This document shows positions 1-11,528 of a stretch of DNA of 64,000 nucleotides, piece after piece. The DNA is taken from the NCBI GenBank assembly GCA_964247055.1, contig OZ176055.1, positions 1,674,001 to 1,738,000 of the forward strand. The letters run 5' to 3'. The number at the start of each line of letters is the position of its first letter. Positions within the stretch are counted from its first letter, which is position 1. Source of the stretch: Paragordius varius. Its lineage: Eukaryota > Nematomorpha. Made by a program: the position numbers and the translations under genes. The notes beneath the pieces are model-generated. The model worked only from the letters and a program-made list of their open reading frames with translations. It did not search any database and had not been told where the DNA came from.

Positions 1-740
1 GATACTTTTTTTGAGAATAATTAACTTTTAAAATTTGCATGTGGCATTGAAAAGCCAGCCCGTAAACATTTTGGCCACTGTTGATATATTCATTTATATA
101 ATCATACATATATATACTTACATGTTATTTATTTGTTCAGAAAAAGTCCACGAGTTTACAGCTCGTGTTAATTGGTTGCATTTGTCTACACTTGAGCATT
201 TGTCAAAAAACTCATCAGATCTACAAAAGACAAATAAGTAGTGGTCAGTTTCAACACCCCGCTGAATCTTTTTTACCACCACCACCATCTTTACCTGTAA
301 ATCATGTTAAAGGGTTTAGGGGACCTAAGCCCAGATTTATCGGTCCAGATTTCGTGGGTAGGCGACGACATCGAATTCGACCTTACGGATCATCCGTTCT
401 TGTGCGCCGACGTGAAAATGAAAACTATTTACATCGAAAAGCTTACAGCGAAACTCGGTATGGAGCAAATAGAGCAAGATTGCTAGCTAGACGAAGGTAT
501 GGCATTAGCCCCTTAAGACGTAGTAGGCTATATCACCCAGCTGCAAAAAGTTTATTTAGACCACGTGCGGAGCTACATAGTAAACGACCATTTCGGCCTG
601 TAGTACCATATTACTCTCCAGAAAAAAATCGCCTAGGTTTTAGAGGTTACCCCACACCACGAAATTCTTATGTCCACCCAGATTTCGAAGACTATTTTGA
701 CGAAGATGATGAGGATTGGGGAGATAGTGAAGATTTTTAA
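1..740 (+). CDS. 3' end of an Arg-rich protein with an acidic tail (partial, unrecognised)
   Basis: The gene runs off the left edge and ends with TAA at 738-740. The last exon encodes a Pro stretch (PPPPS) and then about 130 residues rich in Arg and Tyr (RRRHRIRP, RRRYG, PLRRSR). It ends in an acidic tail (DEDDEDWGDSEDF). A basic Arg/Tyr/Gly region with an acidic end suggests RNA binding, but I recognise no family. The acceptor TTTGTTCAG ends at 140. Two models fit: one continuous exon 141-740 in frame 3, or exon 141-201 in frame 2 (HEFTARVNWLHLSTLEHL) joined by a 28-nt intron (202-229) to 230-740. The second gives a more protein-like N-terminal part and matches the tiny introns elsewhere. 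An upstream exon may end at 61 (donor CCC|GTAAAC). AATAAA signals follow the stop near 827. Confidence 0.6.
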
Positions 741-786
741 TAGAAATATTAATATTACTTTATAAAAAAATTTATACAAATTAATT

Positions 787-789
<3 letters not shown>

Positions 790-820
<31 letters not shown>
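790..820. repeat. (AT)n microsatellite
   Basis: This is an uninterrupted AT dinucleotide run just downstream of the Arg-rich gene. The rest of 741-1298 is AT-rich sequence with no gene-like signal that I can see. Confidence 0.9.
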
Positions 821-822
<2 letters not shown>

Positions 823-1298
823 GCACAATAAATATAATAAATACGAAATCGTATTAGATATCCATAATAATTGTTATCCGCATCTGAATCAATCGAAGAA
901 CAGTAAATTAATAAAAAGTTTACACATTAAAAAAGGCCCATATATACTACTAAATCATAATTTAAAACAATGTTTTGAGCCTTGATTATTTAACCGATTC
1001 ATATTCAATTTCAAAAAAGTGTTCAGATAGTTATCCCATTATTGTGAATTATATATCTAAGCGATTTTTGGTTAAAAATCAAATATATACTGTGAGGGTA
1101 TATAATAAATTTTTTACACAAAAGATTCAAATTTCCTAAATAATTATTAAAATATGAGAAATTCACACAAAAAGCTTGCATTCCTGGTCTAAAATTATTT
1201 CATGTGCCCATATTACAAATTGTTCAATACATCAAAGATTTATATTTAACATATCGGATAATGAGCTCGTTTCACTTTCCCAAATCTAACTAATGTTT

Positions 1299-1545
1299 TA
1301 TACCAGTTGTAATTCAAATTCACCCTTAAACAATTCAAATTCATTCACCCTTAAACGATTCAAAATACTATAATAAATACATGTTTTTTGAGATTATAAA
1401 TTTCCTATATTTTTTTATCCTTTTTAAAAATAAAATTTCGTTTAAAATTAAAATAATACTAATAAAAATGTGTTATATTAGCCCAAAAATAATTCATTTT
1501 TGGTATTTAAAATGTTTAAGGCTTAATTTGAATTGTAAATGCTAT
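1299..1545. mobile_element. Family b palindromic MITE, copy 1
   Basis: It opens with TATACCAGTTGTAATTC followed by repeats of the motif TTCACCCTTAAACAATTC. It closes with the inverse (TTTGAATTGTAAATGCTATA). The ends are inverted copies and the internal part is AT-rich. The same ends recur at 6889, 29751, 47889, 55935 and 58010. No coding capacity is visible, so this is a non-autonomous element. It lies between the Arg-rich gene and the 3' end of MEA1. Confidence 0.75.
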
Positions 1546-1673
1546 ATTATTTAACAACAAAATAAAATACATTATTAAAAACCATTAATTTTATTATTAA
1601 ATAAATAAATTATTTATAAAAAATAATAATAAAATTTTGAATTCTTAGCGCACTTATGATAGATTGTTTTAAG

Positions 1674-3464
1674 TTAAGGTATAATAGTATTTTCAGTTAT
1701 AATATCAGAAAAGATTTGTTTTAATCGCCCAATCCAATCTTCACCTGTATTATTGAGTTGGGCCCATGTAGGGTAATTAGCTTCGGGGATTTTAATGTTT
1801 GACATAACTTCCCTGATAAGATTTTCATTTTCTATAAAATATATATTTAACTTATTAAACATTAAATAGGTAAAGTGTTTTTTAATCGACAAAAATTTAA
1901 TTTAATTTAGTCAGTTATCCCCTCCCAAAGACCGTTTTCGGACACATTTTGATACCATTATTTAAAAATTAAAATAATATCTAAGTTTCAAAAATTAAAC
2001 TTATAAAAATTATTGATATCGATTTATTAAGGTTGAAGGGAACATTCCTTTAACAATTTGATTTCAACAACAAAAAAATTAGTACCTTAATTAGTAAATC
2101 TAATGCCTATGATGTTAACTTAAGTTTAAAGACGCCGTTTATAATAAAAAAAACGGTGCATTGTAAATTAAATCCACCAAAATTTCTTATACAATATGAA
2201 GTAAAATATGAAAACTTAACTAATATATAACCAGCCACAATAAATAAAAATGCATCGTAGCAATCATTTCATATTCTGGAAATAAAGAAATTTATAAGAT
2301 TTTAAATTCTAAAATCTTCATTTTAAATATTGTTTCATTGTTGCTCTGCAAAATAAATGTTTGTTTTTTAATGTAAACTATCTAATAATCTTCTCAATTT
2401 TTATTATACATCAATATATGGGTTGTAAAACTTAACGGGTGACTGTAGAATTAATATTTCAAGTATAATTTTACCTTAATTGTTATAAGTTCTATGGAGT
2501 CAACATTAAAGCTTACACGCGTCCTTAATAAACATTTATCTCCATACTCCTTAATAAAAGCTAATAAAAAAGTAATAATTAATCAACGAGAAAATGTAAG
2601 ATTTTTGATAAAAAATTTGGGTTTGGTCGTAATATAAAACAATAAAAATGCAACATATGTCAATAAAATTATGATGGATTTGAAAAAGGTTTTCGACGGG
2701 TATGGTAGTAAAAACAAAATATGAAATTTTTAATAAAGGAGCGTTAGAAAAATCATTAGATAAATTATAATAAAATATTTTTTAGCTCTGATAACCTTTC
2801 AATAGATGACAATTTTATAGTTTGTGCGTAAAGTATTATTATTATTATATAAAATATAAATTTTCGGTTACGGGATTATCATTATTAATATTTATCGTTG
2901 ATTTTATGGCACCTAGTTATATACGTATCGTTATTTATTTTGAACAATAAGTTGTCTAAATAACTGATTTACATAAAGCACGCTAAATAAAAATATTTTT
3001 AATTTATACGAACAATTTAAAATAATTTTATATATCCGATTCTACGCTTAAATAAATAATGAACGGTTTTCTAGCAATAATTTTTAATTTAAAAAGCTTT
3101 AATTCGTGAATAAATATTTGTTATAAGGAGTGTAATTAACATAAACGATGGAATACTTATGATTTTAATTAATTAAGATAATGCTAAATAACCTCGAGTT
3201 AATTCGAAATCCCTTGAACTTGTATGTAGGGTGGGAGTCTCATTCAAAACATCATGGGTTGTAGGAGGACACATTCTCGATATGTCAAATTCTTCGTCTA
3301 TATCAGATTCTTGGGTTAAAATATCATATCCTAAAATGGTTTGGTCATCATCCTCATCTTCTTCAAATATATCATTTTGAATGGGTATTAAATCTAAATA
3401 TATAAGAATCCTCAAAAATAAAACCTTCACAATTTATTTCAAGATTTGTATGTTCTGGTGCCAT
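1674..3464 (-). CDS. MEA1: MEA1 (male-enhanced antigen 1) homologue, three exons
   Basis: The exons are 3425-3464, 3393-3193 and 1831-1674; they join in phase to 399 nt (132 residues). The start ATG (3464-3462) follows directly after an acceptor-like CTTACAG. Intron 1 is 31 nt and intron 2 is 1361 nt. The protein has the MEA1 layout: an acidic segment (EEDEDDD), the GYxxLTQES element matching GYxPLNQ of the family, and a C-terminal helix region. That region reads IREVMSNIKIPEANYPTWAQ and is followed by WIGRLKQIF, matching the family pattern VKxxMxxxxLPxxxxPxWA...W. MEA1 is a small conserved eukaryotic protein with no firmly assigned biochemical activity. At 132 residues it is shorter than the vertebrate protein (about 185), mainly at the N-terminus. 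It is divergent from MTPAP with 28 bp between start codons. Identification rests on motif order read by eye. Confidence 0.82.
3394..3424 (-). other. 31-nt spliceosomal intron (MEA1 intron 1)
   Basis: The intron has GT..AG ends and an AT-rich body (GTTTTATTT...ATATTTAG). Removing it joins MAPEHTNLEINCE to DLIPIQNDIFEED in frame; unspliced, the upstream frame stops within about 30 codons. Confidence 0.75.
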
Positions 3465-3492
3465 CTGTAAGACCAACCATTCACTTGGCCAA
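3465..3492. promoter_or_regulatory. 28-bp gap between divergent MEA1 and MTPAP start codons
   Basis: The MEA1 ATG (minus) and the first MTPAP ATG (plus) are separated by 28 bp. The gap contains the reverse complement of CTTACAG, which abuts the MEA1 ATG. The two transcription start regions must therefore overlap the neighbouring gene's 5' end, or share a bidirectional promoter. No TATA box can be assigned. Confidence 0.45.
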
Positions 3493-6400
3493 ATGTTAAG
3501 CATGGATTTTAGGCGAATTGTTTCAGCTAATTTTTCAACTGCTAAAACTTTATATAATGCAAAACCAAATTTTTATGAATACCTCTTGATGAAAAAAGAA
3601 GAGGCAAGCAAAAGTCTACTATTGATTTTGCCTAATAAAAGCGAGCTACTTAATTCTTTTAGCCAATTATCGCAGTTTGGAGCGATAAAAAATGCTTATA
3701 CTTATGATATAAAGCAAGGAAAAGTTATTACATTTTTTTAATATGTTAGACGGGTGTGTTAATAGAATTTGAAAATATTAAGTCTTTAAACCGTGTTTTA
3801 ACCGTCAGTCATCAATTCGACTTAAAAATTATCGTCCCTTACAAATCACGCATATTGTGGTTTGTTGATAAACATAAACAGCGACAAAAAACTATTCCCA
3901 AGGTTTACGACAAAAAAATACATAATGAACTTAACATACACACTAATCAACGGCATTTAGATTTGAACATCCACGATGTTAAAACAAAATTGCTCAAAGA
4001 AACTACAGTAAATTATATTAAATGATATATATTTAGTTTGAAAATCAAATGCACGTATTCCATGATGCTTTTTGTATATCCGAATTGGGATATAGATTAC
4101 GATTTTTTGTGAGTTCGCTAATGGATGATTCACTTGGTTCACTTTTTAATGCATCCCGCTATGCCACTACTCACAACACATCTAATTTAACCTTTAATTT
4201 AAGAGCAGTTTCATCAGATGGCAATATTGATAATACGACTATCCCTCCTTTAGTTGATTCACTTAATCAAGTCGTCAGAAATGGTCAAAATATTTGTATT
4301 CCATTTGGTTCCTCTATTAATTCTTTTGGCAAACATGATTCTGATTTAGATCTCCATTTGAGTTTACTTGACTCCCACTCCTCCACTTCAAACCGGTCAT
4401 TATATATGATTAATTTTGAAACCGTTAATCGGCTTAAAATTGCGTGATAAGTGAAGCCAATTTTTTTGGCATAATTTAATAATGACAGAACCTACCATAT
4501 GTAAAAATCCAATTAATTTTATTACATCTAATCAGGATTTATATCATGAAACTGAAACTTTATAATAGCTTCATAAACTAAATTATAACAATAAGGCTGT
4601 ACCATTTGCGCTTCAACACTCTCCTTGAACATTTCAAGTTGACCCTTGAACTTTTTAATTTTGTTTAAAATTTTTGTTAATCAAATCGTGTATAATTCAT
4701 CTTTTTTATCATTTTTAACCTATTCCCTTTAATTAATCTAAACTTTTAAATAAATACGAACTTTTTATGAAGAAACGGTTTATCTATAAAAATAATATAA
4801 AAAAATATTATAATATTTATAAGATATTAACTAATTGAAAAATATATGTGTTTTCTGGGTAATTATAGTTTATCGTTAAAAACATTGATTAGTTTAAATA
4901 TTGTTGAATTAAAAAATATTTTAGGCACAAGTGGTTTCTAAGCTAAAAATATAATTTTGAATCATTAAATATATAATAAATAAAGATAATTTAGTTAAAA
5001 ATTAATATAAAATAATGCAAATATGGTTAAATTTAAACTAAAAAAGCTTCAGGACTAACCAAAAAATGTTCAAGATCCATCTTTAATTTGAATATATAAT
5101 TTTAATATAAAATTTTATTAATTAATTTAATAATACGGGACATAAAATTTGAAGTTTTACCATATTAATTAATATAATGACTAACTGCTTTTACACATTC
5201 GAGGTAACTACTCTTAAGTTTTGTTAATTTATTCATAACAAATATATTTTATTTAACAAAGATCAGAACTTTTCCTATTTTTGCACATTGTGAAATATTG
5301 ATGGATTTTAGTTTTAATAAAACCCTGTCTTTTTTGCATTAAAATAGAAATTGTCATAAAATCCTTACATATCTTAATTTTGATAATCTTTATTGTGATT
5401 CTTATACCAACATACAACCTAAACCAAATATTAGTACAATATAAGAATTAGAATTATCATAAAATAATTTAAAATATACCCGTAAATTATATATTAAAAC
5501 TTTTTACATCTACAATATAACATTTATTTATAAAAAAATATGGAAACATGTATTTATTATAATGCTAATTTTGCAGATATGCAATTTATACATTTATATT
5601 TTACCCCCCTTTTTCTCGTATATTTGAGATTCTTTCAATTCAAAACATTTTTTTTTACTTTTTATTAATCATAGGTATATTAACAATGTATTTAGCTTTA
5701 TATAAATATTATTTTTTTGTAAAATTTTATGATAATTTGTGACATTTATAGATCTGTTCCAAATTCTGCCATGACAGCATCTTTCTTCTTTGACAGTAAA
5801 CGCGCCCTAGGCTCCGAACGAATTCAAACGAAACGAATTTTAGGCTTGATTGGTGATTATATTCAACACATTATGCCGGCTTGTTGTGAGGTTCAACGCA
5901 TTCTTAGGGCCAGAGTCCCTATTATACGCTTTAATCATGATAAGATTGGACTTTCTTGTGATCTTACTACGGGTGATAGGTAATTGATTTTTATTTTGCG
6001 CTTTTTTTACTAATTTGTTATCAATTTGGTATTTAAAACAGTTTTAATTAGTGTTAATCGTTTAAAAGTAAAGATTACCAAAAAATTAGTAATGTATATT
6101 AATTATACCATAATATTTTAAAACTTAGGTGTTAGCTTACTATTAAAATCTGAATGGGTCTTATATGGTGGAGTTAGCATTTGTCAATAGGAGATTTAAC
6201 AGTTTTTATCCACAAAATCTTTTAAGTTTTAAAAAGAGAAAATGCATTTTTGAATAATAAAAAAAACTAAGAATGGGTTTCTATCAACATTTTTTTAAAA
6301 AAAAACAATTCTAACTGATTTACTTATTTTCAGCCAAAAAAACATTTTTTTTACACAAAGAAAATTGAAATTTTACGTTTATTCAAAAATGTTGCGATTG

Positions 6401-8082
6401 CTTGAAAAAGTGTTGCTTTTGACTGAAATAATGCAAAAATTGTTTTTTTTTTATAATTAAATCAAAATCGTTCCAACTTTTAATCTCGCGCGCTTAGTAT
6501 ATGCGCATACACAATTAATATGATGTCAATTTATTATACGCATGCACACAGTAGCGGAATATATATGGCTGAAATGCTTTATACGCTGGGACAATCCGAT
6601 GCTAGGATAGGTGTTTTATTTGCCAGTCTTCGGTTTTGGGCTAAAACGTATCAAGTCACTAGCATATTCCCTGGCAAATGGATTACAAATTTCATGTTAC
6701 TCCTCATGACAGTCCATTATATTCAACAACTTTCGATTGGTATGAGAATGATTTTTTTTTTCATTTAAAAAAAGCCAGATTTATAAATAAAGGGCTGTTT
6801 TATATTTTATTTATTATGTATGGTGCTTCGTGACAAAATTTGGGTGTTATCACTAATTAACACCCCGAGATATTTATTATTTCTATTATATACCATTTAC
6901 AATTTATATTTACCCTTAAACAATTCGAAACCCTTGAACCATTTAAATTCACCCTCAAATGAATTAAATCGTTTTTAAGACTAAAAAATACCTATATTTT
7001 TATATATATTTAAAAATAAAATTTTGTTTTAAATTAAAAGAATACTGAATAAATAATAAACTATGCCATAAAGATATATTTTATATTAATAATGAGTTAT
7101 ATTGGTACGAAAACACATAATTTTTTTTTAGGATGAATTTGAACTGTAAAAGTATATTATTTTTCGGTTTTTTTTGAATATTTTAGTAACATTTATTGTT
7201 AATATTCATTTTTATGGTAAGTTAAATTACATTTTTTTTCTGTTACCCAAAATATATGTATTTCTAGGTATGTATAACGCTTCCACCCAATCCATAGACC
7301 ATAACTCAAGGTTAAAGCCAACATCTCAGCCTCACACTTGGTCTGAATACGATTTACTCCTACACTTTTTTCATTATTACGGGTATTGCTTTGATTTTGC
7401 CCGAATGGGCTTAGCCATATTTACACATCCATCTCAATACCTTACAAACGGTGGCGATAATAACATCCATAATAAATTTCTTTACCGCAATCAAGTTAGG
7501 GAGGATAAATTACGGTTTACGAAACCGGATTATGCCCCATTTCACATGCAAAATCCGATAGATCCGTCCCTCAATGTAGCTAAAAATGTAACGTCCGAAC
7601 AGGTTACACATTTCATTGCAGTGTGCCGGTATGCTTACGCTAAATTCGCTTCCCCTCAAACGGCTGAAAATGGTAATGTTGGAATTCAAAAGTTTGATCC
7701 AAACTTATTTGTCGATATTTTATTCACGTGTCCACCAAACGATGAAATTAAGCGTTGTATAACAACGGAATTAGCTACGCTTTTTGGTGACGATAGCAAA
7801 ATATCAACTGATCAATCAATTTCATCATCGCAAAACACTGATAATCTTAATTACAGAATGGAAAATCCAATAGATCTAAATAGTTCTAGTCTGCCCATGT
7901 TTGAAAATGACTTATTTGATCCGTTTGTTGAGGTAGTCGACCAAAATATACAACCACTAAACAGCAATGAACATGGGCTAGAACAAAAAAATTATTATCA
8001 AAAAAATTGTGATAATGATTATAAAAAAGTAGATAGGGAGCAAACTAGTCGAATACTTATTACAAATTTCATGAAAAATTGA
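3493..8082 (+). CDS. MTPAP: Mitochondrial poly(A) polymerase, six exons
   Basis: The exons 3493-3723, 3750-4007, 4037-4443, 5752-5979, 6552-6739 and 7268-8082 join to 2127 nt (708 residues). MTPAP adds poly(A) tails to mitochondrial mRNAs. The N-terminus (MLSMDFRRIVSANFSTAK) is basic and could be a mitochondrial presequence. An RRM-like fold follows (SLLLILP, FGAIKNAYTYD, GVLIEF). The nucleotidyltransferase core has FGSSINSFGKHDSDLDLHL, with the FGSS motif at about 253 and the DxD metal ligands (DLD) at about 266-268; the third Asp lies in GLSCDLTT. Further matches are RARVPIIRF, RFWAKTYQVTSIFPGKWITNF and the central-domain segment (HMQNPIDPSLNVAKNV). A Ser/Asn/Thr-rich stretch of about 45-50 residues precedes FGSS and looks like an insertion. 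There is also an Asn-rich C-terminal extension. Introns 1 and 2 are 26 and 29 nt. The second ATG (3502) is an alternative start. Confidence 0.9.
3724..3749 (+). other. 26-nt spliceosomal intron (MTPAP intron 1)
   Basis: The intron runs from GTTATTACA to ATATGTTAG. Splicing joins YDIKQGK to TGVLIEFENIKS, restoring the strand order of the MTPAP RRM-like domain (YDI..., then VIEF in the human protein). Without splicing the frame ends at 3741. Confidence 0.85.
4008..4036 (+). other. 29-nt spliceosomal intron (MTPAP intron 2)
   Basis: The ends are GTAAATTAT and ATATTTAG. Splicing joins LLKETT to FENQMHVFHDAF and on to GYRLRFFVSSL, the family pattern before the catalytic motif. Unspliced, the frame stops at 4025. 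Confidence 0.85.
6300..6480. repeat. Repeat with TTGCTTGAAAAA / CAAGCAAACG-type motifs
   Basis: Within MTPAP intron 4, short motifs such as ATGTTGCGATTGCTTG and GTGTTGCTTTTGACTG recur. The same or inverse motifs occur near 12000-12120, 16560-16670, 22690-22810 and 60170-60270. The left and right halves are roughly inverted. This is probably another decayed MITE family; I cannot fix its ends. Confidence 0.4.
6889..7155. mobile_element. Family b MITE, copy 2 (MTPAP intron 5)
   Basis: It starts TATACCATTTACAATTT with TTCACCCT / CCCTTAAACAATTC motifs. It ends with the inverse GGATGAATTTGAACTGTAAA. It lies wholly inside the 528-nt intron 5 of MTPAP. Confidence 0.75.
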
Positions 8083-8425
8083 AAAATAATAAATTTATAC
8101 GATATAATTAATACATATAATTTAAAATGATGTTTTAGCGTTACATGGAGGCGATTTATCTACAATAGAGTTGCTTTTACCAGGTCACATTAATTAAATG
8201 CATAGGTTTAAAAATTCATATAAATAAAGGTTAATTTTTAGCCGTATATATAAAATATTGCAGTAAAAATTATTTCAAATTGTCAATTCCCAACAATCAA
8301 AATATGTTACCCAATAATATTTAGTTGTTTCCAACAATTATATAATCAAAAATATACAAACTTATATTGTATTAGGATCAGGCAAGAGTGTGTCTTTATA
8401 AGAACGTTTCACTCAATCGTATTAT

Positions 8426-8710
8426 GCAGTAAAATTAAATAAAACGTAAAAATATAAAGACAATTTTTTTCAAAAAACAACTATCTTTAAACCATTTATA
8501 CTATATAATAAATTTAATTACACTCGTGGTCTAATAATAGATTGTGTTACCAATATTCACCTCTATTTCATACTTTACAGTTTTAAACAATGCACTTATA
8601 TTTAAAAACAATCAAGATATAAAAAGTATGGTTGTCATTTAGAAAAAAATATTTGTTTTTATATTTTTACATTTTGTCCGTAAAATTTTAGTTTTTTTTG
8701 TATTTACCAT
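8426..8710. mobile_element. Family d MITE, copy 1
   Basis: The left end is GCAGTAAAATTAAATAAAACG, then TAAAAATATAAAGACAA. The right end is the inverse (TTGTTTTTATATTTTTACAT, then TTGTCCGTAAAATTTTA). The internal part includes TTTATACTATATAATAAATT. It lies just 3' of MTPAP. The remaining sequence to about 9700 is AT-rich with no recognisable gene. Confidence 0.65.
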
Positions 8711-9713
8711 ACACAGCTTATGGGCTAAGTCGACTACTAACCCAATACAAATAGCTTTGCGGGCCGGATTGTTAGCTCTAAGATTTTATATTAAACAAGG
8801 ATTTTGACTGTAAAAAGTTAGCTTAATGTAAAATCTATTCATTCAAAGTTAGAGGGCAACTCATATTAGGGTACATCAGATTATTTAATTCTCTAAACTA
8901 TCTGAAAACATTATAAAACTTTTACCGAACATTAAAATAAAGTAATTTCATTGCTGTAATTATACTATTACAAAATATTACTTTAAAGGTGAAAATTATT
9001 AACCTTAATATATAAATTTTAACTATGATTGGATAAATAGAATAAATTTGCAATTGATAGAATTTTAATTTTATTGAGCATTTGTCAAAGTATTCTCGGG
9101 GCACAAAAAAGTCGTGAAGGGCAGCGAGTGTTGTACACTCCTCTTATGCTAATAATTGCTAAATTTTTTTAATAAGGCATTCCAAGTTTTCTGACAAAGT
9201 CAAGATTTAATAGCACAGCATAAATTATAGAATGTTGACTCTTTTGTACGGTGCGCACGGCCCATCTTAGTCTATTTTAGATAATATCTACGATTGACTT
9301 TAAGATTTTATAAATGCTGCCAAAAATCGATTTAATAGTTTGTGATTGCAATTAAGGGTGAATGACTTTTTACGTTACACTTTTGACGACATGTAATTGT
9401 CAATATATTGTCGATTGCATTATGATTAGTTCGTTCCAAAATTTGCATTACATGCAATTGCAGAACTTTTAACCACGTGAAACTTAAATGAAATAGATGT
9501 TTAATTTTGCTTGTTTTTTATATAATATATGAGGCTATATCTGACTCAAATATTTAAAATTTTTATATAAAAATGTAATTTACCACATTACAAATTAGGA
9601 TATATGAATATGGGATACATGAAAATTTTACAGTAAAAAGTGAAATTATACAGACAAAAAGTAAAAACCTAGCCGCCTAATGCTTTTGTAGAGAAAACCA
9701 TAATCATTTTACA

Positions 9714-9922
9714 GTCATGCATCCTTTATTTTATCAAATATTTTTTTTTCGTTAAAGGGGTATATTTTTTTAAAATGGAAAAAAACGAAAGCTCTATGGT
9801 ATTAACAAAATCATATTCATAAAAGATAATAATTACCATAGAGCTCTTGTGTTTTCCATTCTTTACCAAATATTTGGGCCCATTTAACGAAAAAAATAAA
9901 TTTTTGATAAAGGATACATGAC
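9714..9922. mobile_element. Palindromic element with CAGTCATG-type ends
   Basis: The left half (GTCATGCATCCTTTATTTTA ... GAAAGCTCTATGGTA) is mirrored by the right half (TACCATAGAGCTC ... TAAAGGATACATGACTG). The arms are about 85-90 bp and imperfect. This is most likely a MITE; I see only one copy. Confidence 0.6.
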
Positions 9923-9945
9923 TGTACATACAATTTTATATGTAA

Positions 9946-10128
9946 GTATGCATTTCAATGGTTGCTTATTTCACACACTATAGTAGGGCAATTTGCAACA
10001 CAGAAGTATATGGAAAAAAACAAAATGTTGAATATACATTAATTTTCTTTCTTTTTTTTCCATAAACTCTTGTATTGCAAATTGCCCTAATATAGTTTGA
10101 AATAAGCAACCATTAAAATGCATACTGT
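9946..10128. mobile_element. Family a MITE, copy 1
   Basis: The left end is AGTATGCATTTCAATGGTTG, then GCTTATTTCACAC and GGGCAATTTGCAACACAG. The right half is the inverse (GCAAATTGCCCTAATATAG, AAATAAGCAACCATTAAAAT, GCATACTGTA). It is flanked by TA, as in Tc1/mariner-type MITEs. Other copies are at 15645, 36530, 37113, 39709 and 55445. Confidence 0.85.
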
Positions 10129-11528
10129 AATTGATTGTGCATCAACAACATCTCTATACCATTTATTAATTTCAACCCAAAACGATGAGTTATATAAAAT
10201 AAATATTTTATGATTGTCTTTTTAAAAAATATATTTCGTTTACATTTTGCGCTCTCTCGGTATAATTTTAATTTAGTTTATTTTACCTTTAATCATTCCA
10301 TAATCAAAAACTTTAATAAATCACAGCAGTGTTTTAAAAGATGCAAGTGTATATTCACGTAAAATGATACTTTTTTACCAATTACACTGCTCAACAAGGT
10401 TTTGCACCACCCCATTATTTTTGCATTTTCTGATACCTAATGGCATGGAAAGGCCAAAACAAAAAAGAAAATTGAGGCCACCAATAAGATTTTTCCGAAA
10501 TTTAATTTTTAAATTTGTATTTAATTTAAAAATAACAATCATTCCTCGTGTACATATGTTTAAATATTCAAACGAACAAGCCAATACAAGTAATATTCCA
10601 TGCATAAATAACAAAATTCTAGGCATTAAATAAGATACTAAACAAGCTAAGAGCCAAAGTATTAAAAATCTAAAAGGGGCTTATGTACAGTGTGATAGAT
10701 CCGGGCGGCTGCACAAGCTCTGCATATCCCCCAAGCGATTCAATTATGCCAGATATGGCAAAGATAACAATAAGTAATCGTAAAGTTCGATAAGAGAGAC
10801 TTCAAGCAAAATCGTGGCAAATTGACATGTCAATTAACCAATTTACAGAATAAAGTTAGATAAATTCTACAATTAAATTGAATATAAATTAGGTAAATAC
10901 AAATGGTCCAACCCCATAACAGTAAATTCTACTAAAAGTGGCTACACAACATCCATCTGAAATTCAAAATACAAAACAACCAATAATTTTTAAAAAATAA
11001 GGTATATCCACTAGGTATAAAAAAAGTTTTTATAAGAACCAACTCAAGAGAAAAAGTCTAATAAGTACTCGAAAGAACGAAATCTAACACAAAAATAATA
11101 GCCTATCTGAAAGCCGAAGGTTTAAACCATAGAATGCCTTTTTTAGTATCTTTTTAAAAAAATTTTATATGTGTTAAAAATTCACTTGAAAAAAAAGACT
11201 AAATTTTGACGTTTAAGTCCGTACTATTTTTTTCTCTCTGATATTTAAATGACATATTTATATTCAAAAGATAGAGTTTAAAACGCTTTATTAAATGATA
11301 TTAAGTTTATAATATAATAACATTTTATTATAAAATTATATTTAATTTTCTCTCGATTTTCTCTTGTTTTTGAAAAATTGAAAAACCTATAAAATTTCAA
11401 AATTCTGATTGGCGGGATCAAAAATTTTTTCAAATTCGGTTTTAAAACACTGAAATTAGTCATAATTTAAAAAGTTTGAGTGGTGGTGCTTAAAAGTGTC
11501 CAAATTTGTCGACTAGTGTTAGTTACGT
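9946..11528. repeat. Left arm of a giant palindrome (1583 bp)
   Basis: This arm is inverted and near-identical to 12302-12706 plus 14653-15829 (1582 bp once the hAT element and one target duplication are removed). It contains family a MITE copy 1 (9946-10128), then segment A (about 10129-10363, including GCTCTCTCGGTATAATTTT). Segment X (about 10364-11528) follows, with GATCCGGGCGGCTGCACAAG and CAATCAGAATTTTG-type sequence. Open frames of 83-89 codons in the arm are preserved in both arms only because the arms are nearly identical. No protein family is recognisable. Confidence 0.85.

Noticed and set aside
200-225. CTCATCAG near 208, inverse of the hammerhead box
   Set aside because: No GAAA box, stem II or stem I pairs are nearby, and the site lies in a coding or intron region of the Arg-rich gene.
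8700-8830. GCGGGCCGG-containing patch resembling a hAT end
   Set aside because: No matching terminal repeat or 8-bp duplication was found.
10364-10633. Open frames of 83-89 codons on both strands, matched at 15140-15409
   Set aside because: They are conserved only because the two palindrome arms are near-identical. Both strands are open at once and no family pattern is visible.
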